From the NCBI RefSeq assembly GCF_021432765.1, contig NZ_CP058908.1, positions 1,938,001 to 2,002,000 on the forward strand: 64,000 nucleotides of DNA, written 5' to 3'. Of the stretch, positions 1 through 7,330 are shown piece after piece (position 1 is the stretch's first letter; every line of letters starts with the position of its first letter). The notes under the pieces were generated by a model that did not search any database, had not been told where the DNA came from, and saw only the letters and a list, made by a program, of their open reading frames with translations. A program made the translations under genes and the position numbers. This DNA is from Pseudomonas phenolilytica. GTDB lineage: Bacteria; Pseudomonadota; Gammaproteobacteria; Pseudomonadales; Pseudomonadaceae.

Positions 1-347
1 GCACCGAGAACTGGCGCCGCGCCGCACACGTGGCTAAGCAGTTCAACGAGGCCGGACTGCTGACGCTCGCCGCCTTCGTCGCTCCAGATGCCGAGGGCCG
101 CGAGCAGGCCAAGGCCCTTATCGGCGCTGATCGGCTGATAACCGTGTATGTGCAGGCATCGCCGCAGACCTGCCGCCAGCGCGACCCGCAGGGGCTGTAC
201 GCGGCCGGCGATGACAACATCCCGGGTGAGTCCTTCCCCTACGATGTACCGCTGAATGCGGACCTGGTGGTCGATACCGAAACCGCGACGGTGGAAGAAG
301 GCGCAACGCAGGTGATCCAGATGCTGCGTGAGCGCGGGGCGATCTAA
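1..347 (+). CDS. cysC: Adenylylsulfate (APS) kinase, C-terminal part, 5' end outside window
   Basis: The reading frame is open from base 3 and ends at TAA 345-347. It covers the last third of an APS kinase, which phosphorylates adenylylsulfate to PAPS in sulfate assimilation. The start of the visible part (ENWRRAAHVAKQFNEAGLL) and the following AAFVAP match the conserved CysC segment after the P-loop, and PYDVPLNADLVVDT is the usual C-terminal motif. In many pseudomonads this domain is fused behind the CysN GTPase (cysNC). The upstream part is missing, so fusion or stand-alone cannot be decided. The gene ends at a strong terminator. Confidence 0.85.
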   Translation, partial: TENWRRAAHVAKQFNEAGLLTLAAFVAPDAEGREQAKALIGADRLITVYVQASPQTCRQRDPQGLYAAGDDNIPGESFPYDVPLNADLVVDTETATVEEGATQVIQMLRERGAI

Positions 348-361
348 ATGGCCGCATAGAA

Positions 362-398
362 GAAAAGAACGCCCTGCGGATGCAGGGCGTTTCTTTTT
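362..398. terminator. Rho-independent terminator between convergent genes
   Basis: A 9-bp stem (AACGCCCTG at 368-376 with CAGGGCGTT at 383-391) has a six-base loop and is followed by T-rich sequence. A-rich sequence precedes it, so it can work on both strands. It separates the APS kinase gene from the convergent ABC transporter operon. Confidence 0.85.
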
Positions 399-484
399 AC
401 GGGTAGATGACCGTCAGTTCTGCATCGATTCCAATCTGCGTAAACGGTTTGGATCGGCCGTAGGCGTGAAGGTGCAGGTGGCGC

Positions 485-1381
485 TCAGGAGGCTTCGGCG
501 AGAATGCGAAAGAACACACTTTCCAGCGATATTGCCGGCTGGATGGCGAGCAGGTGCCCGCCGGTGTTGTTGAGGTGAGCAATGGCATTGGGGAGTTCGT
601 GCTGTTCCATCTCACATTCGTACTCGCCGGGGCGAAGGGTAACGCAGCTTTTCCCAAGCGCCTGGTCGGCCTGGTAGCGCACAAGGAAATGGTCGGCCCG
701 TTCGGCTGCCAACTCACGCGGTGAGCGGACCGTCAGCAACTGGCCCTTGTTGATGAAGCCGAACCGGTCGGCGATGCGTTCAACATCGTGCAGAACGTGC
801 GATGTAAAAAAGATCGCGCCGCCCTGCTGCTTGTAGTCGTTGAGAATGTCGACCACATCCTTGCGACCCACCGGGTCCAGGCCGGACAGCGGCTCGTCGA
901 GCACCAACAGCCGCGGCTGGACAGCCATCGCGTGGGCCAGCGCCGTGCGCTGCACGTTGCCCTTGGATAGATGCCGAATGCGCCGCTTGGCGTATTCTGC
1001 GATGGAAAAGCGTTCCAGCCACTGCATGCACCAAGCTTCGGCGTCGCTACGGTCGATGCCATACATCGACAGCCCCATACGCAGTATTTCCAGCGGCGTG
1101 AACTGGTCGTAAAGCGCTGGCGCTTCCGGAACGTAAGCCATGCCGCGCCGGGCTTCGGCCTGATGCGCATCGGTGCCGTAGAGCGTCACTTGTCCCTGGT
1201 AGTCGTTGATGATGTCCAGCATGATCTTGATCGTGGTGGACTTGCCCGCACCGTTGGGGCCCACGAAGCCGAATACTTCTCCTTCATCCAGGCGGAAGCT
1301 TACATCGCGTACAGCCTCGACCCGCTTGCCCTTGGTCCGGAAGGTATGGCTGACGCCCTTGAATTCCACGGCTGCGCTCAA
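485..1381 (-). CDS. ABC transporter ATP-binding protein of the pilin-linked cluster
   Basis: This 298-residue protein has a complete ABC ATPase domain: Walker A GPNGAGKST at residues 41-49, signature LSKGNVQR, and Walker B LLVLDEP followed by the D-loop. LSKGN-type signatures are usual in ABC-2 exporters. A C-terminal extension of about 80 residues follows the nucleotide-binding domain. It is the last gene of a tight minus-strand set: the upstream gene stops at 1384, two bases before this start, and an ABC-2-like permease lies before that. The likely role is energising that permease; the substrate is unknown. Lying behind pilin genes, it recalls the pilH gene next to pilA in Myxococcus xanthus, but that link is by position only. 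Confidence 0.85.
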   Translation of the reverse strand: MSAAVEFKGVSHTFRTKGKRVEAVRDVSFRLDEGEVFGFVGPNGAGKSTTIKIMLDIINDYQGQVTLYGTDAHQAEARRGMAYVPEAPALYDQFTPLEILRMGLSMYGIDRSDAEAWCMQWLERFSIAEYAKRRIRHLSKGNVQRTALAHAMAVQPRLLVLDEPLSGLDPVGRKDVVDILNDYKQQGGAIFFTSHVLHDVERIADRFGFINKGQLLTVRSPRELAAERADHFLVRYQADQALGKSCVTLRPGEYECEMEQHELPNAIAHLNNTGGHLLAIQPAISLESVFFRILAEAS

Positions 1382-1383
1382 GG

Positions 1384-2214
1384 CTATTCCTCCAATCCGG
1401 CAATCTTCAGTTTTTTCAGTTCGACCTGTCCGCCGCGCAGTTCATAGCCAAGGCGCAATGGATCGGCAGGTAGGTTGTCGAGGATATGCGTTTCGACCAG
1501 CTGTTCCAGATGGGTCAGCGGACCATATGTGGACTCGAAACGGCGCTGCGCTTCGCGCAGCATGAGCAGGCCCTGCAGTCGGATGACGCGCTTGTCGAGC
1601 ATCTCCCGCAGCTGCGGGTCTGAGGTGCTGTCGCGTTGTTGGATCAGGTAATTGAGTGCCAGGCGCTCGTTGGCGAGCTGCTCGGCGCGCAGCATGATCG
1701 CCAGCTTGCGCATGGCCGCGGCATTACCTGTTGAACGCTGCGCGCCGATCTCCAGCATACGGGCCGCGGCTTCTTTATCGCGCTGAAAGAAGGAAAGGTT
1801 GATGCCATAGAAGAACGGCGGAAATTCATCCCAGAAGCGGCAGTCGACCGCAGCGCGCAGCACGTCATTGCCCTGCTCCACGGCGCCGCCCCAGGTGAGC
1901 AGGCCGTTGGCCAGATAGTAATTGTCTTCATGGCAGGCGTTGAGGCGGGCGACTTCGCGCTGGGCACGGACCAAATAACCGGTATCCACGCCGCGATCAT
2001 CCATGCCAGTCGCAGCCAGGCGCATGGTTTCGAGATCGGCGGCCAGAAAGCGGTCACCGCCATGCAGGACGACCAGCAATGGCGCGGGAATTACCACGCG
2101 ATCGGCGAAGAAGGCCGGTGTCAGCGTTACCGGTTGTTGGGCGCGCCAAATGGCGAGGGCTGCGAACAGCGCGAAACCCAGCAGGGCGACGCTCAGCGAG
2201 CGATGCATACGCAT
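1384..2214 (-). CDS. Membrane-anchored helical-repeat protein between ABC permease and ATPase genes
   Basis: I do not recognise a named family in this 276-residue protein. It starts with a short basic stretch and one hydrophobic helix (about residues 7-24), so it is probably anchored in the inner membrane with a periplasmic body. The middle is alpha-helical with TPR-like spacing of small and aromatic residues (about residues 85-200), and the last 60 residues look like a separate small domain. It sits one base after the permease gene stop and two bases before the ATPase start, so the three proteins are probably made together. It could be a periplasmic partner of the ABC exporter. Function is inferred from context only. 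Confidence 0.75.
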   Translation of the reverse strand: MRMHRSLSVALLGFALFAALAIWRAQQPVTLTPAFFADRVVIPAPLLVVLHGGDRFLAADLETMRLAATGMDDRGVDTGYLVRAQREVARLNACHEDNYYLANGLLTWGGAVEQGNDVLRAAVDCRFWDEFPPFFYGINLSFFQRDKEAAARMLEIGAQRSTGNAAAMRKLAIMLRAEQLANERLALNYLIQQRDSTSDPQLREMLDKRVIRLQGLLMLREAQRRFESTYGPLTHLEQLVETHILDNLPADPLRLGYELRGGQVELKKLKIAGLEE

Positions 2215-2215
2215 G

Positions 2216-3025
2216 TCAGGCGAAACGCTTACGCTGCAATGCCCATACCGCCAGTCCCAGCAGGCCGACCGTGTAGACTAGGCAAGACAACAGCAGCCAA
2301 GGCCAGTCGGCCGGCAGCAATTCCATTCGGCCATACAGGGCGATCATGCGCACATCCAGCGCGCCCAGGTCGGGCAACAAGTAGCCCAGAAGCCCGATGC
2401 CGGATCGATAATTTTCCGCATCGGTTACCACAGCGGTATTGCGGGTCAGCAGCTCGACAATCGCGCCGAACGAGCGCGCCACCAGCATGAAACCGAACGT
2501 GCCGATCAGGACGAAACTCGGTGTGGACGCGACCACCGCGAGCAAACTGGCGACTGCCGCAAGCAACTGTAGATCAACGGCGATAAAAGCAATCGTAACC
2601 AGATACTGGGGGCCCAAGGCAACCGGCGTTGCTTGTGCGTAATTCTGGCCAATCAACCAGACCAGCAGCGCCAGCGCGGCGGCCAACAGCACCAACAATC
2701 CGAGCGTCAGGGCTACAACGGCGGCGAAGCGACCCAGCAACAGATTGCGTCGCGGATTAGGATAGGAAAGCGTATTGAGGATATAGCGACGGTCAAATTC
2801 GCGCGACAGCAGTTCCTGGGTCGTCAGGACGAGTATCAGAGGCAACAGTAGTCGTAGCAATGACAGGCCGATATCCAGCGCCACGGTGGCGGGCTGACGA
2901 CCGCTGAACTGTGCGGAAAGAAACACTGCAATGGTCAGTGCCAGCAGAGAGCTTGCCGCTAGCCAAGCAAAGCGAGCGCGAGATGCGAGGCGAAAGGCGA
3001 TTACGACATCGGGAGAGGCTGCCAT
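2216..3025 (-). CDS. ABC-2 type transporter permease of the pilin-linked cluster
   Basis: This 269-residue integral membrane protein has about six hydrophobic segments and the general look of ABC-2/NosY permeases: an N-terminal helix, a cytoplasmic loop with SREFDRR near residues 75-80, then paired helices. It is followed without a gap by a helical-repeat gene and an ABC ATPase gene, giving a three-gene transporter set. Its start lies 76 bases after the stop of a short pilin gene on the same strand. No good ribosome binding site precedes the ATG at 3025, so the start is less certain than the frame. The substrate is unknown. Confidence 0.8.
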   Translation of the reverse strand: MAASPDVVIAFRLASRARFAWLAASSLLALTIAVFLSAQFSGRQPATVALDIGLSLLRLLLPLILVLTTQELLSREFDRRYILNTLSYPNPRRNLLLGRFAAVVALTLGLLVLLAAALALLVWLIGQNYAQATPVALGPQYLVTIAFIAVDLQLLAAVASLLAVVASTPSFVLIGTFGFMLVARSFGAIVELLTRNTAVVTDAENYRSGIGLLGYLLPDLGALDVRMIALYGRMELLPADWPWLLLSCLVYTVGLLGLAVWALQRKRFA

Positions 3026-3101
3026 GAGTAAATTACCATGTGCGAATCTTTCGGAATTTTAGCTCCAATGTTGATTCGTTGTATTATTCAATGCTGGTGG
3101 A

Positions 3102-3281
3102 TTATCTCGCTTTGCTTGCTGCTAAGATATTTATTGAGTTCTTGGCGTCTGCCCATGCGGAGGTGTCATTGCTGGTTGCTTGGAGCTCAAAAAACCTAGG
3201 AATGGCAATCGCGATTAGCGTAGAAATTATGGCAACAGTAATTAGCACTTCAATGAAGGTGAATGCTGATGAGTGCTTCAT
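3102..3281 (-). CDS. Second helix-only (short) type IV pilin, 59 residues
   Basis: The minus strand reads a 59-residue protein that gene callers with a 60-residue cut-off would miss. It starts MKHSSA, then FTFIEVLITVAII, the class III prepilin signature with the conserved Glu5 of the mature protein, then IAIAIPRF. It aligns with the short pilin at 3844-4026 through [11 protein letters not shown] and a closing LAA motif, and both end at the same place, with no globular head. The residue before the cleavage site is Ala instead of Gly, which may slow processing by PilD. A hairpin lies just upstream (3297-3320) and an ABC permease gene starts 76 bases downstream. The Shine-Dalgarno is weak. It may be a minor pilin or a decaying copy. 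Confidence 0.8.
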   Translation of the reverse strand: MKHSSAFTFIEVLITVAIISTLIAIAIPRFFELQATSNDTSAWADAKNSINILAASKAR

Positions 3282-3296
3282 TTTAGTCTCATGGAG

Positions 3297-3320
3297 AAAG
3301 GGGCTGCGCGCCCCTTTCTG
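3297..3320. terminator. GC hairpin between secreted-protein gene and second short pilin
   Basis: An inverted repeat (AAAGGGGC with GCCCCTTT around a five-base loop) lies downstream of the gene ending at 3391 and just upstream of the short pilin at 3281. No long T-run follows, so it may be an inefficient terminator, an attenuator, or an mRNA-stabilising hairpin that lets upstream genes be expressed more strongly. Confidence 0.55.
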
Positions 3321-3390
3321 GTTTGGTAACGTTAGAGCGCCTTCGCGTATGTTGCATTCTTCACTTGCGCTGCTAAGCGTAGTTCCATTA

Positions 3391-3831
3391 TTACTTAACA
3401 GCGGCTTCTAGCGGAGTTGCGCTATCGCAAAAGCCAGACAGGCTTTTTGCAGCAACGCTTCCGCCAGCGGTGGTTGCAAATGCAGCTTTGCCGAAATTTT
3501 GAGACTCGAACGTGTCATCGGTGGATTTGCAGGACGAGTCATTCCATACCGAGTTACCCGCTTCGTCTTTGTCTACTACGGCGCACTTGATCGTTTCGAT
3601 TTTACGGTTGCCGCCTTTATGACAGGTGGCGACTTTGATTACATTGTTTGCTTTTTGGCAGGAGAAGGCGCCAAAGACATTGCTCGAAAGATTAATGGTT
3701 ACTTCCTGGGAGAGAAGCTCGCAGCCCGCAGCGTCTGCAGTAATTGGAGTGCCGGATTTGATTTCTGCTGCATAGCCGTTTGCGGCAAAGATGCTGGTGG
3801 CCATAGCCAAGCCGATTAGGTATTTTTTCAT
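3391..3831 (-). CDS. Secreted six-cysteine protein paired with short pilin (candidate split-pilin head)
   Basis: This 146-residue protein starts with a clear Sec signal peptide (MKKYLIGLAMATSIFAANGYA, cleavage near residue 21). The mature part is small, beta-rich in appearance, and has six cysteines (37, 58, 70, 83, 101, 135), which suggests disulfides in the periplasm. I do not recognise the family. Its ribosome binding site AAGGAG overlaps the stop region of the short pilin gene 12 bases upstream, so the two are translated from one message. The arrangement matches the Geobacter PilA-N/PilA-C pair, where the helix and globular part of a pilin are separate genes. Whether this protein really docks on the short pilin is inference. 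Confidence 0.8.
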   Translation of the reverse strand: MKKYLIGLAMATSIFAANGYAAEIKSGTPITADAAGCELLSQEVTINLSSNVFGAFSCQKANNVIKVATCHKGGNRKIETIKCAVVDKDEAGNSVWNDSSCKSTDDTFESQNFGKAAFATTAGGSVAAKSLSGFCDSATPLEAAVK

Positions 3832-3843
3832 GTTATGTGCTCC

Positions 3844-4026
3844 TTAAAGCTGGGCGGCTGCTAAAACGCTGATGGAATTTTTTGCATCGGCCGTTGCGAC
3901 AGTGTCATTGGATTTTGCGCGGTATTCGTTGAACTGCGGAATAGCGATAGCAGCCAGAATGCCGATGATTGCAACTACGATCATCAATTCAATCAGGGTG
4001 AAACCTTTTTGCTTCTTGGACTTCAT
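3844..4026 (-). CDS. pilA: Helix-only (short) type IV pilin at the pilA locus, 60 residues
   Basis: This 60-residue prepilin has leader MKSKKQKG, cleaved before [18 protein letters not shown], giving a mature chain of 52 residues. It keeps Glu5 and the usual hydrophobic helix, then stops soon after the helix; the globular head and C-terminal disulfide of normal Pseudomonas PilA (about 140-150 residues) are absent. The position, divergent from pilB, is where pseudomonads carry the major pilin gene. A sigma-54 promoter lies at 4072-4087, as for known pilA genes. The next gene starts 12 bases on and carries its own signal peptide, so this is a two-gene arrangement and not a simple frameshift. 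It is built like Geobacter PilA-N. The symbol reflects locus position. Confidence 0.85.
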   Translation of the reverse strand: MKSKKQKGFTLIELMIVVAIIGILAAIAIPQFNEYRAKSNDTVATADAKNSISVLAAAQL

Positions 4027-4071
4027 GGAAAAGCTCCTGTGTTGGTAAGGTCTTGGACCCGGCGTAACAGG

Positions 4072-4087
4072 AGCAGCTTCTATGCCA
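4072..4087 (-). promoter_or_regulatory. Sigma-54 (RpoN) promoter of the short pilin operon
   Basis: The minus strand reads TGGCATAGAAGCTGCT. The -24 GG and -12 GC are spaced exactly as in the consensus TGGCAC-N5-TTGCW, with one mismatch in each half. The start of transcription would fall near 4060, giving a leader of about 34 bases before the ATG at 4026. Pseudomonas pilA is known to need RpoN with PilS/PilR, so the split-pilin gene keeps the normal regulation. Confidence 0.8.
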
Positions 4088-4400
4088 GGCGTGGCGGGAT
4101 AGTTCGAGGTGAGGTCAAGGGTGTGCGCTGGCTCACTATTTGGTCTTCCCGATCTGGATTGGTTTTACGTGGCGGGCGCCGTGTGGCGGCGTTTACCCGT
4201 TTTTCGTCGCCATCCTTGCTCGGCCACGGTGCTCCTCCACGATTCTTGATAGGCCTGGGCGCCGAGGCGGGCGAATGGCAGTCACTACGGCTGCGCTCGT
4301 CAGCAAGTGACAAAAAACGCCACACGGTTTCTGTCGGTTTGGCTCGCTCTCGGAACTGCGTTATAAGGCAGCGATTCTTTCCCGCCTCTGGTTCGCTTTC
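4088..4400. other. Divergent intergenic region between pilin operon and pilB
   Basis: About 310 bases without a convincing gene. It should contain upstream binding sites (for example PilR) for the sigma-54 promoter and the pilB promoter. I see no tRNA or long repeat. Confidence 0.6.
4339..4367 (+). promoter_or_regulatory. Candidate sigma-70 promoter for pilBCD
   Basis: TTGGCT at 4339-4344 and TATAAG at 4362-4367 are separated by 17 bases, about 35 bases before the pilB ATG. The match is moderate. Confidence 0.4.
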
Positions 4401-6104
4401 ATGAACGAAACTGTTTCCCTCGGTGGTCTCGCGCGGCAGTTGGTGCTGGCGGGCCAGTTGGATGAAAAGGCTGCGATGCAGGCGCAGCTGCAGGCACAGC
4501 GCAATCAGTCGTCGCTTGTGACGTGGCTGGTACAGAACAAGCTGGTCAAGAGTCGTGTGCTTGGGGAGATCGCCGCCGACCAGTTCGGCGTGCCGTTCTT
4601 TGATCTCTCGGCGCTAGATAAGGATACCCAGCCGCGCGATCTGGTCAGCGAAAAGCTGGTGCGCCAGCACCGTGCTCTACCGTTGCAACGCCGTGGCAAT
4701 AAGCTGTACGTGGCAGTGTCGGACCCGACTAATCATCAGGCCATCAGCGATATCCAGTTCAATACCGGACTCTCTGTCGAGGGCGTGCTGGTCGAGGATG
4801 ACAAGCTGGGCGAGGCCATCGAAAAGTTCTTCGAGTCGGCCGCTACGGCACTCGACGGTTTGAGCAGCTCGGATCTGGAGGATCTGGATGTTGAGGTGGC
4901 CGGAGAGGCGAAAGATGATGGCGCGGAGCACAGCGAGGCCGATGACGCGCCGGTGGTGCGCTTCGTCAATAAGATGTTGTTGGATGCCATCAAGGGTGGC
5001 TCGTCCGACCTGCACTTCGAGCCTTACGAGAAGACCTATCGCGTGCGCTTTCGTACCGACGGCATGTTGCACGAGGTTGCTCGCCCTCCAGTGCAGTTGG
5101 TCAGCAGGATTTCGGCGCGATTGAAGGTCATGGCCAGCCTGGATATCGCCGAGCGGCGTAAGCCGCAGGACGGGCGAATCAAGATGAAGGTGTCAAAAAC
5201 CAAGTCCATTGATTTTCGCGTGAACACGCTGCCCACGCTGTGGGGCGAGAAGATCGTGATGCGGATTCTGGATTCGGCCAGCGCGCAGATGGGGATCGAT
5301 GCCCTGGGTTATGAGGACGACCAGAAAGAGCTGTACATGAACGCCCTTAAACAGCCGCAGGGCATGATCCTGGTGACTGGCCCCACGGGATCGGGCAAGA
5401 CGGTTTCGTTGTATACCGGCCTGAACATCCTCAATACCGTTGACGTGAACATCTCTACCGCGGAGGACCCGGTGGAGATCAACCTGGAGGGGATCAACCA
5501 GGTCAACGTCAATCCGCGTCAGGGAATGGATTTTGCTCAGGCGTTGCGTGCTTTTCTGCGCCAAGACCCAGATATCATCATGGTCGGCGAGATTCGTGAC
5601 CTTGAAACCGCCGAGATTGCTATCAAGGCGGCGCAAACCGGGCATATGGTCATGTCGACGCTGCACACCAATAGCGCAGCGGAAACGCTGACGCGTCTGC
5701 GTAATATGGGGGTGCCGGCTTTCAATATTGCGACTTCGGTCAACTTGATCATTGCGCAGCGGTTGGCGCGCAAGCTTTGCCCGGCGTGCAAGAGGGAGGT
5801 TGACGTGCCGCGCGAGGTGCTTCTCAAGGAGGGGTTCCCGGTTGAAAAGATCGGCACATTCAAACTATTTGGTCCAGTGGGCTGCGATAGTTGCAAGGGT
5901 GGCTACAAGGGGCGTGTCGGTATTTATGAAGTGGTTAAAATCACGCCAGCGTTGCAGCGGCTTATCATGGAAGAAGGTAACTCCATCGATATCGCCCAGC
6001 AGGCGCGCAAAGATGGTTTCAATGATTTGCGCACTTCGGGACTGGTCAAGGCCATGCACGGCGTCACCAGCCTGGAGGAAGTCAACCGCGTGACCAAGGA
6101 TTAA
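4401..6104 (+). CDS. pilB: Type IV pilus extension ATPase PilB
   Basis: PilB is the cytoplasmic hexameric ATPase that drives pilus assembly. The 567-residue protein has the N-terminal MshEN-like region (residues 1-150), a Walker A GPTGSGKT at residues 327-334, the Asp and Walker B boxes (DPDIIMVGEIRD near 389), a His box, and the CPAC and CDSC zinc motif near residues 460 and 497 that is typical of extension ATPases. Length is normal for the family. It is divergent from the pilin genes and pilC starts two bases after its stop. With pilC and pilD it forms the standard assembly operon, which here must serve an unusual short pilin. Confidence 0.97.
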   Translation: MNETVSLGGLARQLVLAGQLDEKAAMQAQLQAQRNQSSLVTWLVQNKLVKSRVLGEIAADQFGVPFFDLSALDKDTQPRDLVSEKLVRQHRALPLQRRGNKLYVAVSDPTNHQAISDIQFNTGLSVEGVLVEDDKLGEAIEKFFESAATALDGLSSSDLEDLDVEVAGEAKDDGAEHSEADDAPVVRFVNKMLLDAIKGGSSDLHFEPYEKTYRVRFRTDGMLHEVARPPVQLVSRISARLKVMASLDIAERRKPQDGRIKMKVSKTKSIDFRVNTLPTLWGEKIVMRILDSASAQMGIDALGYEDDQKELYMNALKQPQGMILVTGPTGSGKTVSLYTGLNILNTVDVNISTAEDPVEINLEGINQVNVNPRQGMDFAQALRAFLRQDPDIIMVGEIRDLETAEIAIKAAQTGHMVMSTLHTNSAAETLTRLRNMGVPAFNIATSVNLIIAQRLARKLCPACKREVDVPREVLLKEGFPVEKIGTFKLFGPVGCDSCKGGYKGRVGIYEVVKITPALQRLIMEEGNSIDIAQQARKDGFNDLRTSGLVKAMHGVTSLEEVNRVTKD

Positions 6105-6106
6105 CC

Positions 6107-7327
6107 ATGGCGGAAAAAGCGTTGAAAACCAGTGTGTTCACCTGGGAGGGCACCGATAGAAAAGGTGGCAAGGTCAAAGGTGAGTTGACTGGTCAAAGTC
6201 CGGCGCTCATCAAGGCGCAGCTTCGCAAGCAGGGCATCAATCCGCTAAAGGTCCGCAAGAAAGCCGTTTCGCTGTTCGGCTCGGGTAAGAAGATCAAGCC
6301 GATGGATATCGCGCTGTTCACCCGGCAGATGGCGACGATGATGAAGGCGGGGGTTCCACTTTTGCAGTCGTTCGACATTATCGGCGAGGGTTTCGACAAT
6401 CCCAACATGCGCAAGCTGGTGGACGAGATCAAACAGGAAGTGGCCGCGGGTAACAGTTTCGCCGGTTCGCTGCGCAAGAAGCCGCAATATTTCGACGATC
6501 TGTATTGCAATCTGGTCGAGTCTGGCGAGCAGTCCGGTGCGCTGGAAACGCTTCTGGATCGCGTAGCGACCTACAAGGAAAAAACCGAAGCGCTCAAGGC
6601 GAAGATAAAGAAGGCCATGACCTACCCGATCGCGGTGATCGTGGTGGCGATCATCGTTTCGGCGATTCTGCTCATTAAGGTCGTTCCACAGTTCGAGAGC
6701 GTATTCGAAGGGTTTGGCGCCCAACTACCGGCTTTCACCATGATGGTGGTCTACCTTTCGCGTTGGTTGCAGGAGTGGTGGTACGTAGTATTCGCGGTTA
6801 TGTTTGCCGCAGCATTCGTATTCAAGCATGTCTACAAGTCATCGGAAAAATTTCGCGACTCGCTCGATCGGCTGCTGCTTAAGCTGCCGATCGTTGGAGA
6901 TATTCTCTACAAGTCGGTAGTGGCGCGTTACGCGCGAACACTGTCTACCACGTTCGCGGCGGGTGTACCGCTGGTGGATGCGCTGGATTCGGTCGCCGGC
7001 GCCACGGGTAACGTGGTGTTTCGCAATGCGGTGGCGAAGATCCGTAGCGATGTTTCGTCGGGCGTTCAGCTCAATTTCTCCATGCGTACCACTGGGATCT
7101 TCCCAACGATGGCCATTCAGATGACGGCAATCGGCGAGGAGTCCGGCGCGCTGGATGAAATGCTGGATAAGCTGGCGAGCTTCTACGAGGCCGAGGTCGA
7201 TAACATGGTGGACAACCTGACCACCCTGATGGAGCCGATGATTATGGCTGTCCTGGGTGTGTTGGTTGGGGGGTTGATCATTGCGATGTACTTGCCGATC
7301 TTCCAGTTGGGCAGCGTGGTCGGCTAA
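6107..7327 (+). CDS. pilC: Type IV pilus inner-membrane platform protein PilC
   Basis: PilC is the polytopic inner-membrane protein at the base of the pilus, working with the PilB ATPase. The 406-residue protein has the two repeated T2SSF domains (about residues 70-195 and 275-395), each with the conserved FxRQ(L/M)ATMxxAGVPLL-type start, and three to four transmembrane segments (near 175-195, 215-245 and 375-400). Length is typical. It lies between pilB and pilD with gaps of two and three bases, so the three are co-transcribed and probably coupled in translation. Confidence 0.97.
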   Translation: MAEKALKTSVFTWEGTDRKGGKVKGELTGQSPALIKAQLRKQGINPLKVRKKAVSLFGSGKKIKPMDIALFTRQMATMMKAGVPLLQSFDIIGEGFDNPNMRKLVDEIKQEVAAGNSFAGSLRKKPQYFDDLYCNLVESGEQSGALETLLDRVATYKEKTEALKAKIKKAMTYPIAVIVVAIIVSAILLIKVVPQFESVFEGFGAQLPAFTMMVVYLSRWLQEWWYVVFAVMFAAAFVFKHVYKSSEKFRDSLDRLLLKLPIVGDILYKSVVARYARTLSTTFAAGVPLVDALDSVAGATGNVVFRNAVAKIRSDVSSGVQLNFSMRTTGIFPTMAIQMTAIGEESGALDEMLDKLASFYEAEVDNMVDNLTTLMEPMIMAVLGVLVGGLIIAMYLPIFQLGSVVG

Positions 7328-7330
7328 TCG

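Noticed and set aside
397..484. Minus-strand tail reading HLHLHAYGRSKPFTQIG after the ABC ATPase gene
   Set aside because: It has no start or domain of its own and is only reached by a frame antisense to nothing known; possibly a worn gene remnant, but not supportable.
485..1381. LSKGN signature as a sign of an inactive ABC ATPase
   Set aside because: This variant is normal among ABC-2 exporter ATPases, and Walker A and B are intact.
3040..3411. Plus-strand frame of 123 codons opposite the second short pilin
   Set aside because: No ribosome binding site and no recognisable protein features; the opposite strand encodes a clear prepilin.
3391..4026. A single pilA broken by a frameshift
   Set aside because: The downstream part begins with its own ribosome binding site and a complete Sec signal peptide, which a pilin C-terminal half would not have. 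A second helix-only copy ends at the same place.
4088..4400. A tRNA gene between pilin and pilB genes
   Set aside because: Such tRNAs lie near pilA in some pseudomonads, but no cloverleaf or CCA-ending acceptor could be found here.
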